From Nitrososphaerota archaeon (GTDB lineage Archaea; Thermoproteota; Nitrososphaeria; Nitrososphaerales; Nitrosopumilaceae), in NCBI GenBank assembly GCA_022562615.1, contig JADFOW010000009.1, positions 1 through 32,196 of the forward strand: a stretch of 32,196 nucleotides of DNA, read 5' to 3'. A program made the position numbers and the translations under genes. Position 1 is the stretch's first letter, and every line of letters begins with the position of its first letter. The notes beneath the pieces are model-generated. The model was not told the origin of the DNA, searched no databases, and worked only from the letters and a program-made list of their open reading frames with translations. This document shows positions 8,892-17,762 of this stretch, piece after piece.

Positions 8892-10317
8892 GGAAAACTG
8901 TGGTGTTGTAGGGATTTTCAGTCTAAGTGGCACCAACGTAGTTCCAATGGCAATTGATGCGTTACGTGCACTCCAGCATAGAGGCCAGGAAGCGTGGGGA
9001 ATTGCAATCCCAAAAAAAGAACCTTTGAAAAGATTGGGACTGGTATCTGCAGCGTCTTCTGAATTTAAAAAAATTACAGAAGAATATTGTTCACCTTCGG
9101 TAATTGGTCATGTACGATATTCCACAATGGGACGGAGCTCCCTTGAGAATGCACAACCACTAAAAGTAAAAGATCTGTGTATTGCACACAACGGGACCAT
9201 AGCAAATGTTCAAGAACTTTCAAATCTAGTTGGAGGCTGCTCCTTTACCCCTCAAAATTCAAGTGATACTCTAGTTGCGGCACAAAGGCTAGTAACGTTA
9301 ATTTCTGAGAACGGACAAATGGGAAAAGCGCTTTCCATTTTAAAAAACGAAATGATTGGCTCTTATTGTTTTACTTTTATCACGGATGACGAATCTGTAT
9401 ATGCTGCAAGAGACCCCAAAGGATTTCGACCGATGGTTTTGGGCTACAAGAAGTCTGATAATACTTACATTGTTGCATCTGAATCATCAGCCCTTTCAGC
9501 AGTAGGCGCAGAACTACAAAGAGATGTTACACCTGGAGAATTAATCAAGCTAAGCAAAGATGGATTGGAAACAGAAAGATTTTCAAAAGAAAATTCCACA
9601 GCTCACTGTTCTTTTGAATTTACTTATTTTGCACATCCAGCAAGTAAGATGGAAGGAAAAAATATTTACGTCTCTAGGAAAAGGATAGGGCAATTTCTTG
9701 CAAAAAAATTTCCGATTAAAGATGGAGACCTAGTAATTCCAGTACCAGATTCAGCACGTCCTGCTGCCCTTGGATACGCTCAAGAGTTGGGCATTCCTTT
9801 TGATGAGGGATTGCTAAAAGACAGATACAGCAAGAAAGGCCCCCTACGCAGTTTCATTGAACCTCATCAGACAGACAGAGTTGAGATTAATCGCTGGATT
9901 ATTCCAATCAGGGAAATTATTGAAGGTCGACATGTAATTGTAGTTGATGATAGTCTGGTTAGGGGGACAAGCTCAAAGGCAATTATCAAAGCCCTCAAAA
10001 GAGCAGGCGCTAAAAAAATCAGCATGGTAATCACATACCCTCAAATCAACTTCCCTTGCTATGCCGGAATTGACTTTCCATCACAAAAAGAGCTTGCCAC
10101 ATTTACAAATGGCAAAGAGATGACCTCAGAGGAGATCACTGAGATGGTAAGGCGTGATATTGGCGCTGATTTTTTAGGATATAATGATGCAGAAACCCTG
10201 GCAGCAGCAGTAGGAATCCCAAAAGACTCAATGTGCTTTACATGCTCTTCCGGAAATTATGACTCACTTGGAATAACTCCTGAATTTAAGACCAGAGCTG
10301 AGATGAAAGGTGAATAA
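8884..10317 (+). CDS. purF: Amidophosphoribosyltransferase
   Basis: 477 aa, CGVVGIF N-terminal Cys, LRALQHRGQEAWG, VVDDSLVRGTSS PRPP-binding motif. Confidence 0.97.
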   Translation: MVKENCGVVGIFSLSGTNVVPMAIDALRALQHRGQEAWGIAIPKKEPLKRLGLVSAASSEFKKITEEYCSPSVIGHVRYSTMGRSSLENAQPLKVKDLCIAHNGTIANVQELSNLVGGCSFTPQNSSDTLVAAQRLVTLISENGQMGKALSILKNEMIGSYCFTFITDDESVYAARDPKGFRPMVLGYKKSDNTYIVASESSALSAVGAELQRDVTPGELIKLSKDGLETERFSKENSTAHCSFEFTYFAHPASKMEGKNIYVSRKRIGQFLAKKFPIKDGDLVIPVPDSARPAALGYAQELGIPFDEGLLKDRYSKKGPLRSFIEPHQTDRVEINRWIIPIREIIEGRHVIVVDDSLVRGTSSKAIIKALKRAGAKKISMVITYPQINFPCYAGIDFPSQKELATFTNGKEMTSEEITEMVRRDIGADFLGYNDAETLAAAVGIPKDSMCFTCSSGNYDSLGITPEFKTRAEMKGE

Positions 10318-10489
10318 CAAGAATCATAGAAATCAGATTTTCAATTTTGTGTCGAATAATTTTTAATTAATTTCTCTAAACAAAAAAATTAAGACCCAAA
10401 AGTGATTTTGAAATTATGGATTGATAAGAGTATTACTATGGATCGATGTATGTTAATTCATATATACTTGAGATTTTTTTATTGATGAT

Positions 10490-11305
10490 ATGTTAAGGTT
10501 AGCAGTTTTAGCTTTGCTAGCAATTTCTTTTATTCCAGTAACCTCCGCAATTGCAGAGGGAACCATAGAATTGAATTCTGACCAGGATAATATTCAAGCC
10601 ACAGATACTATTCTTGTATATGGAACAGTAACGGGTGTGACAAATTTTATTCCTGTACAGTTGGAAGTCATTGGACCTGATGGCGAAGTTATTTTTTCAC
10701 CTCTAGTTCAATTTGATGGTGAGGGTGTTTTTAAAAGATTAATCCATCCTCCCCTTCCAAGCTATAAGGTAGGAACATACACAGTCGTTGCAAGTCATGA
10801 GGATGTTGATAATTCAGCAAGAATTCAATTCATAGTAACAGGCAAATCATTAGTAAAGGAACCTCCAGTTGCAGCACCTGGAAGTGGTGATAGACTAATT
10901 TTTCCAGGACTTGAAATTTCAGCTATAGCCATTGAGGGCTCTAACACAATCACAATTACTGGTACTGCAGCAACACGCGATACTGATATTACATTTACAA
11001 TAAACTCTCCAAATGGAAACTTGGTTTCAGTTGAACAAATAACTCCCAATACCAGCGGTCAGTTTACAATTGAAATCACGACTGGCGGACCACTATGGAC
11101 TGAAGATGGAGTTTATACAGTTACTGCTAACCAAGGAATAGCCTCAGAATATCAGGATTCTATCGACGTTGAAATAATTGAGGGTAGAGTTATCCCAGAA
11201 TTTGGAACAATTACTGCAGTGATTTTGGCAGTAGCTATAATCTCAATAATTGTCATCTCTTCAAAATCTAGACTCGGCATATTGCCCGATTTTAAAAATA
11301 TCTAA
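10490..11305 (+). CDS. Secreted protein with PEFG-CTERM sorting signal
   Basis: N-terminal signal peptide MLRLAVLALLAISFIPVTSAIAEG; beta-rich body; C-terminal VIPEFGTITAVILAVAIISIIVISSKSR (PEFG, TM, basic residues). Confidence 0.85.
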   Translation: MLRLAVLALLAISFIPVTSAIAEGTIELNSDQDNIQATDTILVYGTVTGVTNFIPVQLEVIGPDGEVIFSPLVQFDGEGVFKRLIHPPLPSYKVGTYTVVASHEDVDNSARIQFIVTGKSLVKEPPVAAPGSGDRLIFPGLEISAIAIEGSNTITITGTAATRDTDITFTINSPNGNLVSVEQITPNTSGQFTIEITTGGPLWTEDGVYTVTANQGIASEYQDSIDVEIIEGRVIPEFGTITAVILAVAIISIIVISSKSRLGILPDFKNI

Positions 11306-11370
11306 AACCTATAATTTACAAAAAATTGATTTGGGAATTTTTTTAAATACAGATCCTCTGTTTAGAAGAC

Positions 11371-11649
11371 ATGAAAGCAACATGGAATGATACTATCATT
11401 GCAGAAAGCAATGATACTGTAGTAGTTGAAGGAAACCATTATTTTCCAATTGATTCCATAAAAATGGAATATTTTCAAAAAACAGATTTCACTTCATTTT
11501 GTGGATGGAAAGGAATGGCAAATTATTATTCTGTAACTGTTAATGGAAAGACCAACAAAGACTGTGCTTGGTATTATATCGAACCAAACGATGCTGCAAA
11601 GAAGATCAAGGGAATGATAGCGTTTTGGAACGGCGTGCAAGTCACATAA
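11371..11649 (+). CDS. DUF427 family protein
   Basis: MKATWNDTIIAESNDTVVVEGNHYFP...TSFCGWKGMANYYSV...CAWYYIEPNDAAKKIKGMIAFW. Confidence 0.85.
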   Translation: MKATWNDTIIAESNDTVVVEGNHYFPIDSIKMEYFQKTDFTSFCGWKGMANYYSVTVNGKTNKDCAWYYIEPNDAAKKIKGMIAFWNGVQVT

Positions 11650-11684
11650 TCAATCTTAATTATTAGAATGCCCCCATATTTCTG

Positions 11685-12071
11685 GTGAAAAACTACACAA
11701 TTCTAATCATAGGACTTGTTTCTTTGATTGGAATGATGACAGTAGTTTTTGGTTCAGACATTATAAAAATGTCAATACCTACACAGGAGTATGATATTTT
11801 TGTCGATCCAATAATTGACAGGCAGACTTTGTTTGATATTGGTCGGGTGACTATACAAAACATTGGTTCAAAACCACTTACCAACATTCACATAAACTTT
11901 GGAGATGGAGATACACTTGATCTTAAAATCCTAGAGCCTGGTGATAAGATTCTGCTTTCACCTCCCTCTGAAAACTCGATGGAGTTTGTAATGGTTAGTG
12001 CTGATAATGATATCTTTGTTAGTAAGGCTTATCGAACCCCTCCAAAGATGGTTGGGATGATGGGCTCCTAG
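11685..12071 (+). CDS. Exported/membrane-anchored hypothetical protein
   Basis: 128 aa, GTG start, N-terminal hydrophobic segment NYTILIIGLVSLIGMMTVVFG, beta-rich remainder. Confidence 0.6.
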   Translation: MKNYTILIIGLVSLIGMMTVVFGSDIIKMSIPTQEYDIFVDPIIDRQTLFDIGRVTIQNIGSKPLTNIHINFGDGDTLDLKILEPGDKILLSPPSENSMEFVMVSADNDIFVSKAYRTPPKMVGMMGS

Positions 12072-12111
12072 ATTTTCCCGAGCAGTTAAATCTTATGTGT
12101 ATTGATGATTT

Positions 12112-12939
12112 TTGATGAAATTTCTTACCTCAGGCAAGGTAAAGGATCTTTATATTTACAATGAGGATACGTTACTTTTCAGATTCTCTGATCGGGTTTC
12201 GGCATATGATGTAAAATTTAAGGAAACTATCCCACGAAAAGGTGAGGTTTTATGCAAATTTGCCGAATTTTGGTTCAATGAATTATCAGTGCCAAATCAT
12301 TTTGTAAAAAGACATTCTGACACTGAAATTATTGTAAAAAAGATGGACATGCTTCCCATAGAATGTGTGGTTCGAGGCTATTTTTATGGAAGCCTTGTAA
12401 GCCGATGGAAAAAAGGTGAGGTACAAGTATCTTCAGGGACTGACACTACACTTGCTGCAAAACTCCATGAGCCAATTTTTGATCCTACTACAAAATCAGA
12501 GCACGATATTCCAATTGACAAAACAAAAGCAATTGAGATGAAATTAGTTTCAGAAGAACAGTACAAATGGCTTGAAAAAACCTCCATTGACATATACAAA
12601 AAGATGACAAAGGTTGCCGACAATACAGGTTTTATTTTGGCTGACTTGAAATTAGAGTTTGGTATTTTAGATGGAGAGATTATCTTGGGTGATTCCATTG
12701 GACCTGATGAGTACAGGCTATGGCCAAAAGATTCCTATGAGGTTGGGAAAATTCAAGAGGCCTACGACAAACAACTTTTACGTGATTGGCTAACTGCTAA
12801 TGGATATCAAAAACAATTTGATGATGCACGAGATGCAGGAGAAGAACCAATAGCTCCTAAGATACCTGAAGAAATAATACAAAAAATGACAAATCGTTAT
12901 GTTGCAGCATATGAGCGATTAACTGGCAATTCTCTTTAA
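12112..12939 (+). CDS. purC: Phosphoribosylaminoimidazole-succinocarboxamide synthase
   Basis: [59 protein letters not shown]. Confidence 0.96.
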   Translation: MMKFLTSGKVKDLYIYNEDTLLFRFSDRVSAYDVKFKETIPRKGEVLCKFAEFWFNELSVPNHFVKRHSDTEIIVKKMDMLPIECVVRGYFYGSLVSRWKKGEVQVSSGTDTTLAAKLHEPIFDPTTKSEHDIPIDKTKAIEMKLVSEEQYKWLEKTSIDIYKKMTKVADNTGFILADLKLEFGILDGEIILGDSIGPDEYRLWPKDSYEVGKIQEAYDKQLLRDWLTANGYQKQFDDARDAGEEPIAPKIPEEIIQKMTNRYVAAYERLTGNSL

Positions 12940-12943
12940 TTTT

Positions 12944-12961
12944 CAAGATTGTGTAATCTTG
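12944..12961. terminator. Perfect 7-bp hairpin just after purC stop
   Basis: CAAGATT-GTGT-AATCTTG, 5 bp after the purC stop codon; no strong T-run follows, so function is uncertain. Confidence 0.35.
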
Positions 12962-13099
12962 TGACTAACCTTGACTTTAAGCTAGATTTCAACTCAAATT
13001 TGATTTTTGGAAACCCTACCAAAATCGTCAAGACGGCATGATTTGACCCAAATAACGCCAAAGGTTTCTTGGATTGACATTTTTTATGATTTTCTATTA

Positions 13100-13182
13100 T
13101 TTTTTGTATCGCTACAACAAATACATAATCAATATGAAATTCATTGTAGTGCCATCAACGAATATGATAGCGATACAAAAAA
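13100..13182. promoter_or_regulatory. 15-bp perfect inverted repeat and clustered TATCG half-sites upstream of winged-helix gene
   Basis: TTTTTTGTATCGCTA (13100-13114) and TAGCGATACAAAAAA (13168-13182); more TATCG/CGATA sites at about 13188-13216. Confidence 0.5.
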
Positions 13183-13308
13183 CATGGTATCGATATCTAT
13201 TATGGCAACAACGATATGAAAAATACTAAAATGGATAAAATTTAATGCGATTAGACAAAAAAATATGATACAAGGATCTTTTAGATCATAATTTGAGGAG
13301 TATTCTGT

Positions 13309-13821
13309 ATGTCTACATTGCTAGAAAAACAAATCAAAGTAAACCGTATTGTTACCACAAGCATAGAGCACGCCCGTGCAATTGAAGACCCTGCACGTGC
13401 AAAAATCATGGAAATTTTATACCTCAATTCACTTTCTGCCGAGCAAATTTCAAACGAACTAAAAAAAACAGGCTACAAAAAAGCCTTAACGACAGTTAGA
13501 CATCATTTAGAAATTCTAAAAAATTCTGGTCTAATAGAACTTGTAAAAATTGAGGAGGCACGTGGTGCCATCACCAAATTTTACAGCACATCGACTAAGC
13601 TGTTGGGATATCCTGCACCTGATGATTTTGATACAAAATACTCCAAGATAATAGAAAGTACATCAGTTAAAATTGAAAAAATCCTCAAAGGACTAGTTCC
13701 CAAGACCACACAATCAAAAAAGAGTAAAAATAACAATCACAAGTACTATTCTCAGTATTTGGTCGTGGAGATTATGAATAGAGCAATGACTAGCATATTA
13801 GAGAACACCGGAAAAAAATAA
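13309..13821 (+). CDS. Winged-helix (ArsR-like) transcriptional regulator
   Basis: IEDPARAKIMEILYLNSLSAEQISNELKKTGYKKALTTVRHHLEILKNSGLIELV: HTH with recognition helix and wing. Confidence 0.85.
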   Translation: MSTLLEKQIKVNRIVTTSIEHARAIEDPARAKIMEILYLNSLSAEQISNELKKTGYKKALTTVRHHLEILKNSGLIELVKIEEARGAITKFYSTSTKLLGYPAPDDFDTKYSKIIESTSVKIEKILKGLVPKTTQSKKSKNNNHKYYSQYLVVEIMNRAMTSILENTGKK

Positions 13822-13899
13822 CTCTTTTTTCAATCTACAAAATTTAATGAATTTTGGTATCGGATAAATAATTATTTAGTCTACATAATCAAAGATCAC

Positions 13900-14307
13900 A
13901 TGAATGAAAAAACAATAAACCTATTTCAAGATAAAAATCTGGTCTATATTGCTACCTTGATGAAAGACGGTTCACCACAACTATCTCCCGTTTGGGCAAA
14001 TTATGAGGATGGATTTATTTTGGTAAATACTGCAGAAGGTAGAATTAAACACCAAAATGTTTTGCGAGACCCTCGAGTGGCAGTTTCAGTTGTTGCAAAA
14101 GACAATCCACTTGACATGACAACCATTAGAGGAAAAGTTGTTAAATTGATTCCAGACTATGATTACAAACATGCAGACAAACTAACTCTGCAATACACGG
14201 GCAGTGATCACTATCCTTTCAAAAGAAAAAATGAAAAAAGAATTATCTTCAAGATAAAGCCTGAGCGAGTTTTTGTTTTACCTGAATTGAGGATGAATGA
14301 CGACTAG
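13900..14307 (+). CDS. Pyridoxamine 5'-phosphate oxidase-like (PPOX-class) flavin/F420-binding protein
   Basis: KNLVYIATLMKDGSPQLSPVWANYEDGFILVNTAEGRIKHQNVLRDPRVAVSVV. Confidence 0.9.
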   Translation: MNEKTINLFQDKNLVYIATLMKDGSPQLSPVWANYEDGFILVNTAEGRIKHQNVLRDPRVAVSVVAKDNPLDMTTIRGKVVKLIPDYDYKHADKLTLQYTGSDHYPFKRKNEKRIIFKIKPERVFVLPELRMNDD

Positions 14308-14315
14308 AAAATTAT

Positions 14316-14345
14316 AATATTTCTAAACTCGAATTTAGAAATATT
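14316..14345. repeat. Palindromic repeat copy 1
   Basis: AATATTTCTAAA-CTCGAA-TTTAGAAATATT (12-bp arms). Confidence 0.9.
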
Positions 14346-14393
14346 TTATTTTAACACTAGTAACTCTTGATAGAAAAAAGTTGGAAAAGCAGC

Positions 14394-14672
14394 TTATCGT
14401 CTGCGTTTTGGTGCTGCTCTTCTTTTTGGTGCTGCTCTTTTAGGAGCTGCTCTGCGTTTTGTTGCTGCTCTTCTTTTTGGTGCTGCTCTTTTAGGAGCTG
14501 CTCTTCTTTTAGGAGCTGCTCTTCTAGTAGCTGCTGCTCTTTTTGCAGCATTACTTCGTTTTCTTGAAGCTGCTGCTTTAGTTGCAGCTGCTGCTTTTGC
14601 TGCTGTATTTCTTTTTCTAGTAGCTGCTGCTTTTTTAGCTGCTGCTGCTCGTTTTGCTTTAGCGGATACCAT
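14394..14672 (-). CDS. Lys/Arg/Ala/Pro-rich histone H1-tail-like protein
   Basis: 92 aa MVSAKAKRAAAAKKAAATRKRNTAAKAAAATKAAASRKR...RAAPKRAAPKRRAAPKRRR; in-frame tandem RAAPKR units. Confidence 0.75.
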   Translation of the reverse strand: MVSAKAKRAAAAKKAAATRKRNTAAKAAAATKAAASRKRSNAAKRAAATRRAAPKRRAAPKRAAPKRRAATKRRAAPKRAAPKRRAAPKRRR

Positions 14673-14782
14673 TACTAATTCGGATTATTCATCGCGGTTA
14701 TATGGGTAAAGTTGAACATTATTGCCCCAAAAATAGGAATTTTTGACAACAATTTTTTAAAAAAATTAAAATTTTTTTGCGA

Positions 14783-15346
14783 TCAGCAGTTTGTAAGACA
14801 GATCCTTGCAGTGTCAACTGTTGACTGTTGTTTTGTTGGACGAATTACTATATTGTATTGTTTTTGTTCATCATATGGAACATCAAACTGTGTAGTCCAG
14901 CTTACGGGTTTTCCTGGTTCTAAATTGTCATCAATCAAGTCTTCTGAAGAAAATCCACCGTAAACTGCCACGTGTTTTTGTTCCTTTTCGTCAATAAGGT
15001 AAAACTGAATACCAGACATTCTGGTAATTTCTTGGCTGATGTTTTTTGCAACTATTCTGATTTTCACAAAGGTGTATTCGGGTTGTGTTTCTTTGTTTCC
15101 TTGATGAGTCCCCTCAAATGTTATAATGTATTGCACCGGTCCTACAATCACTGGTTCTCCTTCATTAACTATAATGAAATTTGCCTGATATTGGGTATAC
15201 GTGTACATGGCAGCTCCTATCGAACCTACTACTGCTGCAATTACAATCACCATTCCAATTCTTGCCAATACTGGTTTTTGATAAATTTGGTATATAGTTG
15301 AAGCGCAAGACGTGGAACCTTGATAATTTGGCATAATCTTGCTCAA
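14783..15346 (-). CDS. Membrane-anchored hypothetical protein with extracytoplasmic beta domain (DUF4352-like)
   Basis: TM helix VLARIGMVIVIAAVVGSIGAAMYTY followed by VKIRIVAKNISQEITRMSGIQFYLIDEKEQKH. Confidence 0.6.
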   Translation of the reverse strand: MSKIMPNYQGSTSCASTIYQIYQKPVLARIGMVIVIAAVVGSIGAAMYTYTQYQANFIIVNEGEPVIVGPVQYIITFEGTHQGNKETQPEYTFVKIRIVAKNISQEITRMSGIQFYLIDEKEQKHVAVYGGFSSEDLIDDNLEPGKPVSWTTQFDVPYDEQKQYNIVIRPTKQQSTVDTARICLTNC

Positions 15347-15390
15347 AAAGGGTAGGGGGTTAATGATTATTTTTTGGTTGGTTTTGAATT

Positions 15391-15496
15391 ACTATAGAAA
15401 AACCGTAGATTTTTTTGCAAAATATAATTGAAGAAAAAAAATACACGAAAAAAACTATAGAAAGAATTGTTGTATTTTTTGTGCAAACATATCATG
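15391..15496. repeat. Imperfect direct repeat pair in intergenic region
   Basis: ACTATAGAAAAACCGTAGATTTTTTTGCAAAATATAATTG (15391-15430) versus ACTATAGAAAGAATTGTTGTATTTTTTGTGCAAACATATCATG (from 15454). Confidence 0.4.
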
Positions 15497-15642
15497 AAAT
15501 TTTTTTTCTTGTAAAATTTTTAATTAAAAGCAAGTTATCTTTTTGCCGGTTTGATTTTTTTGTAAATTGCAGGCTTAGAATTGTCATATTTTAAAATGAC
15601 AGGCAGAATAACTTAAATGATCTTTTTTCTTCATTTTCAGCA

Positions 15643-16259
15643 ATGAATACAAAGACTATCTTGGCAATTTCTATCGCTGCAGCCTTTATGGTTTCAACAA
15701 TGGGAGTGGCCTATGCAGGTGGACACCTAACTATGGATAAAGCGTAAGTTCGAGTAAAAGATCATCCAAAAGGAAAGGATGTTGGTGTAAAATTCGAAGT
15801 AACAACCACAGGTAATATTCCAACGGATGGTTCTAGCGGAATGATTGGATATGGATTTATTACAACTGGAGATTCCATTGTAATTACCACGTCTCATAAA
15901 CAACTTGGACTAATGGATAGTGAGCTTCAAGGCGCTACAGATGACCCATCTTGGCATCAACACTATGCAAAACTTGGTGTAAACACCGATTGTATAGCTG
16001 GAGTAGATGCAAGCCAATTGGAAGTATTAGATCTATCTTTTGAATCTCCTGGAGGAGTTCCCCAAGTAGATGATAACGAAGTAAAAATAACTGCATTGCA
16101 TTAGGTCCAATAGCTCAAACTAGTGTTTTCACAGGTGCTGCAACATTTACAACTGGAACCCCTTCAGGTCCAGTCGTATTGTTCCATCTTGATACAGATA
16201 CTCCTGGTGGCGGACCTGTTTGTGTCGTGATTGACCAAGTCATCGTAAGTTCGGATTAA
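15643..16259 (+). pseudogene. Secreted protein gene with in-frame nonsense codon and a downstream frameshift
   Basis: MNTKTILAISIAAAFMVSTMGVAYAGGHLTMDKA-TAA(15745-15747)-VRVKDHPKGKDVGVKFEVTTTGNIPTDGSSGMIGYGFITTGDS...VDDNEVKITALH-stop; then from 16101 in a shifted frame LGPIAQTSVFTGAATFTTGTPSGPVVLFHLDTDTPGGGPVCVVIDQVIVSSD-TAA. Confidence 0.75.
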
Positions 16260-16298
16260 AACAAATCCATTCTTTTTTTTATTAATCATTAATTTTAT

Positions 16299-16474
16299 GG
16301 GGTTTAGCTTTTATGCCTAGCTAAAAAAACCAAAAACACTTTAGCTGGGAGAGCTTGGTGGTTTTGTGGTTGCTTACAACAGTTAAGCACAAGTGCTAAA
16401 CCCCCCCTAAAAATGCCCATTTTCAATAAAACCACACCATGCCTATCATGACTAAACATCTAGGGGGGTAAAGC
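16299..16474. repeat. Cluster of inverted repeats with alternative pairing partners
   Basis: GGGGTTTAGC (16299-16308) pairs with GCTAAACCCC (16395-16404); the same C-tract can pair with TAGGGGGGTAAAGC (16461-16474). Confidence 0.5.
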
Positions 16475-16637
16475 TATTGTGAGTAAAATCATAATTTCCT
16501 TAAAATTATTGTTTTACCAAAATCCCAAAAATAAGTTCATTTGAGAATAACTATTCAGGAAAACTTGGACTTATCACCATATTTCATGAAAATGGGCCTA
16601 TGGTTTTAGATCTTAGTTTAACAATTAATCGTCGATT

Positions 16638-16862
16638 TTACATTAAATTTCCAAATACTTGATTTAGAAAATCTGAAATAGAGTCAATTATCCAACTTGT
16701 AAATTCTCTAAATCCAGACAAAGCATCATTTACTGGCTCAAATGATTCGTTGATTGCCTCCTCGTCAACAATTGTTTGTTTTTCCTCGGTATAGCCCGGA
16801 ATATCGGTAAACTCTCCTAACTCCCCGGCCTGCAAATAGTATTCTTTCATATTATTATTCAA
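16638..16862 (-). CDS. Small acidic hypothetical protein
   Basis: 74 aa MNNNMKEYYLQAGELGEFTDIPGYTEEKQTIVDEEAINESFEPVNDALSGFREFTSWIIDSISDFLNQVFGNLM; plausible composition, C-terminal amphipathic helix. Confidence 0.45.
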   Translation of the reverse strand: MNNNMKEYYLQAGELGEFTDIPGYTEEKQTIVDEEAINESFEPVNDALSGFREFTSWIIDSISDFLNQVFGNLM

Positions 16863-16917
16863 AACAACTTGGACATTTTATTATATGTGTGTATATTTTT
16901 TTGAACACCTAAAAAAA

Positions 16918-16990
16918 GAGGATCAACCTTCCCATAGCTACAGGACTTGGGTTATTGTCTCTCAAGTCTATGGTGATCTTACCATTTTTT
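16918..16990 (+). ncRNA. Candidate short structured RNA or terminator hairpin
   Basis: Nested stems CCATA/TATGG (16932-16936/16969-16973) and GACTTG/CAAGTC (16944-16949/16963-16968), GATC/GATC closure, then a run of 7 Ts; TATA-like 'ttatatg' upstream. Confidence 0.3.
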
Positions 16991-17166
16991 TGTAGTATCG
17001 ATAACTTTGAGGATCCTGATCATTACCCAAATTCCAAGTCTTGACATATTTACTACAAAATAGGTGAATTCTTTTGGTTTTTTTGTTGTTGTGGTTTTTC
17101 TTTTTATGTTTTTAATTTGATCAATTTTGGATATGACCCACGTAGAACTGATAAATTATCTATTTT

Positions 17167-17622
17167 TTAAAATGTTTTTAAAAGAAATCGCGCAGTTTTT
17201 TCATGCATCTCCGACACTCTATTTACGGCATGAAAAAGATTCTGCTGATTAATGTCTACTTTATCATCCAAGATCACATAAACCCCAATTTTTTGTTTTC
17301 CGTCCTCTTGTATCATTTTATGAATAGCCTGGAGAGAGTAACAATATTCCCCTACTTTTTTCTCAAATCTTTCTTTCTCTTCAGGATTAAACCCCAAATA
17401 TCTAACAATTTGGTTATTTTTCATAACTATTTTGGAGCCTATTACAATAACTCCTGGCTGATTTTTTGGTTCAAATATTTCTACAGGGGAGCCTGCTTTT
17501 CCTGCATTCTTTATTAGAATGTGGAATGTATTTTCTGGGTTTTTTACAAATTCAAATGAGTGACTCTCATGGATTAGCCACCGTTCCACACTATTTCTCA
17601 TACTATTACTACTCACAGTCAA
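17167..17622 (-). CDS. Hypothetical protein, DUF2299-like
   Basis: 151 aa; VERWLIHESHSFEFVKNPENTFHILIK...GVIVIGSKI pattern. Confidence 0.55.
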   Translation of the reverse strand: MTVSSNSMRNSVERWLIHESHSFEFVKNPENTFHILIKNAGKAGSPVEIFEPKNQPGVIVIGSKIVMKNNQIVRYLGFNPEEKERFEKKVGEYCYSLQAIHKMIQEDGKQKIGVYVILDDKVDINQQNLFHAVNRVSEMHEKTARFLLKTF

Positions 17623-17682
17623 TCATTCTGTATAGTTCTATATTATTCTAAATCCAAAGAAGATTGACCTTACTCAATTTAT

Positions 17683-17712
17683 AATATTTCTAAATCCGAG
17701 TTTAGAAATATT
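17683..17712. repeat. Palindromic repeat copy 2
   Basis: AATATTTCTAAA-TCCGAG-TTTAGAAATATT (12-bp arms; loop is in opposite orientation to copy 1). Confidence 0.9.
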
Positions 17713-17762
17713 CATTATCTTTACTAGTTATTCTTTTCATTTTTAAAATATCTGAAATATTA

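Noticed and set aside
13007-13219. 70-aa ORF METLPKSSRRHDLTQ...
   Set aside because: Spans the inverted-repeat region, no recognisable composition or family; probably chance.
14357-14567. ORFs on both strands (14357-14551 -, 14367-14567 +) with Cys/Ser/Gln/Glu repeats
   Set aside because: Alternate-frame readings of the tandem-repeat DNA encoding the H1-like protein; biased composition gives spurious open frames.
15745-15747. TAA as programmed readthrough or unusual amino acid insertion
   Set aside because: A second, independent frameshift in the same gene makes pseudogenisation or sequence error the simpler explanation; TAA is not a known recoded stop in archaea.
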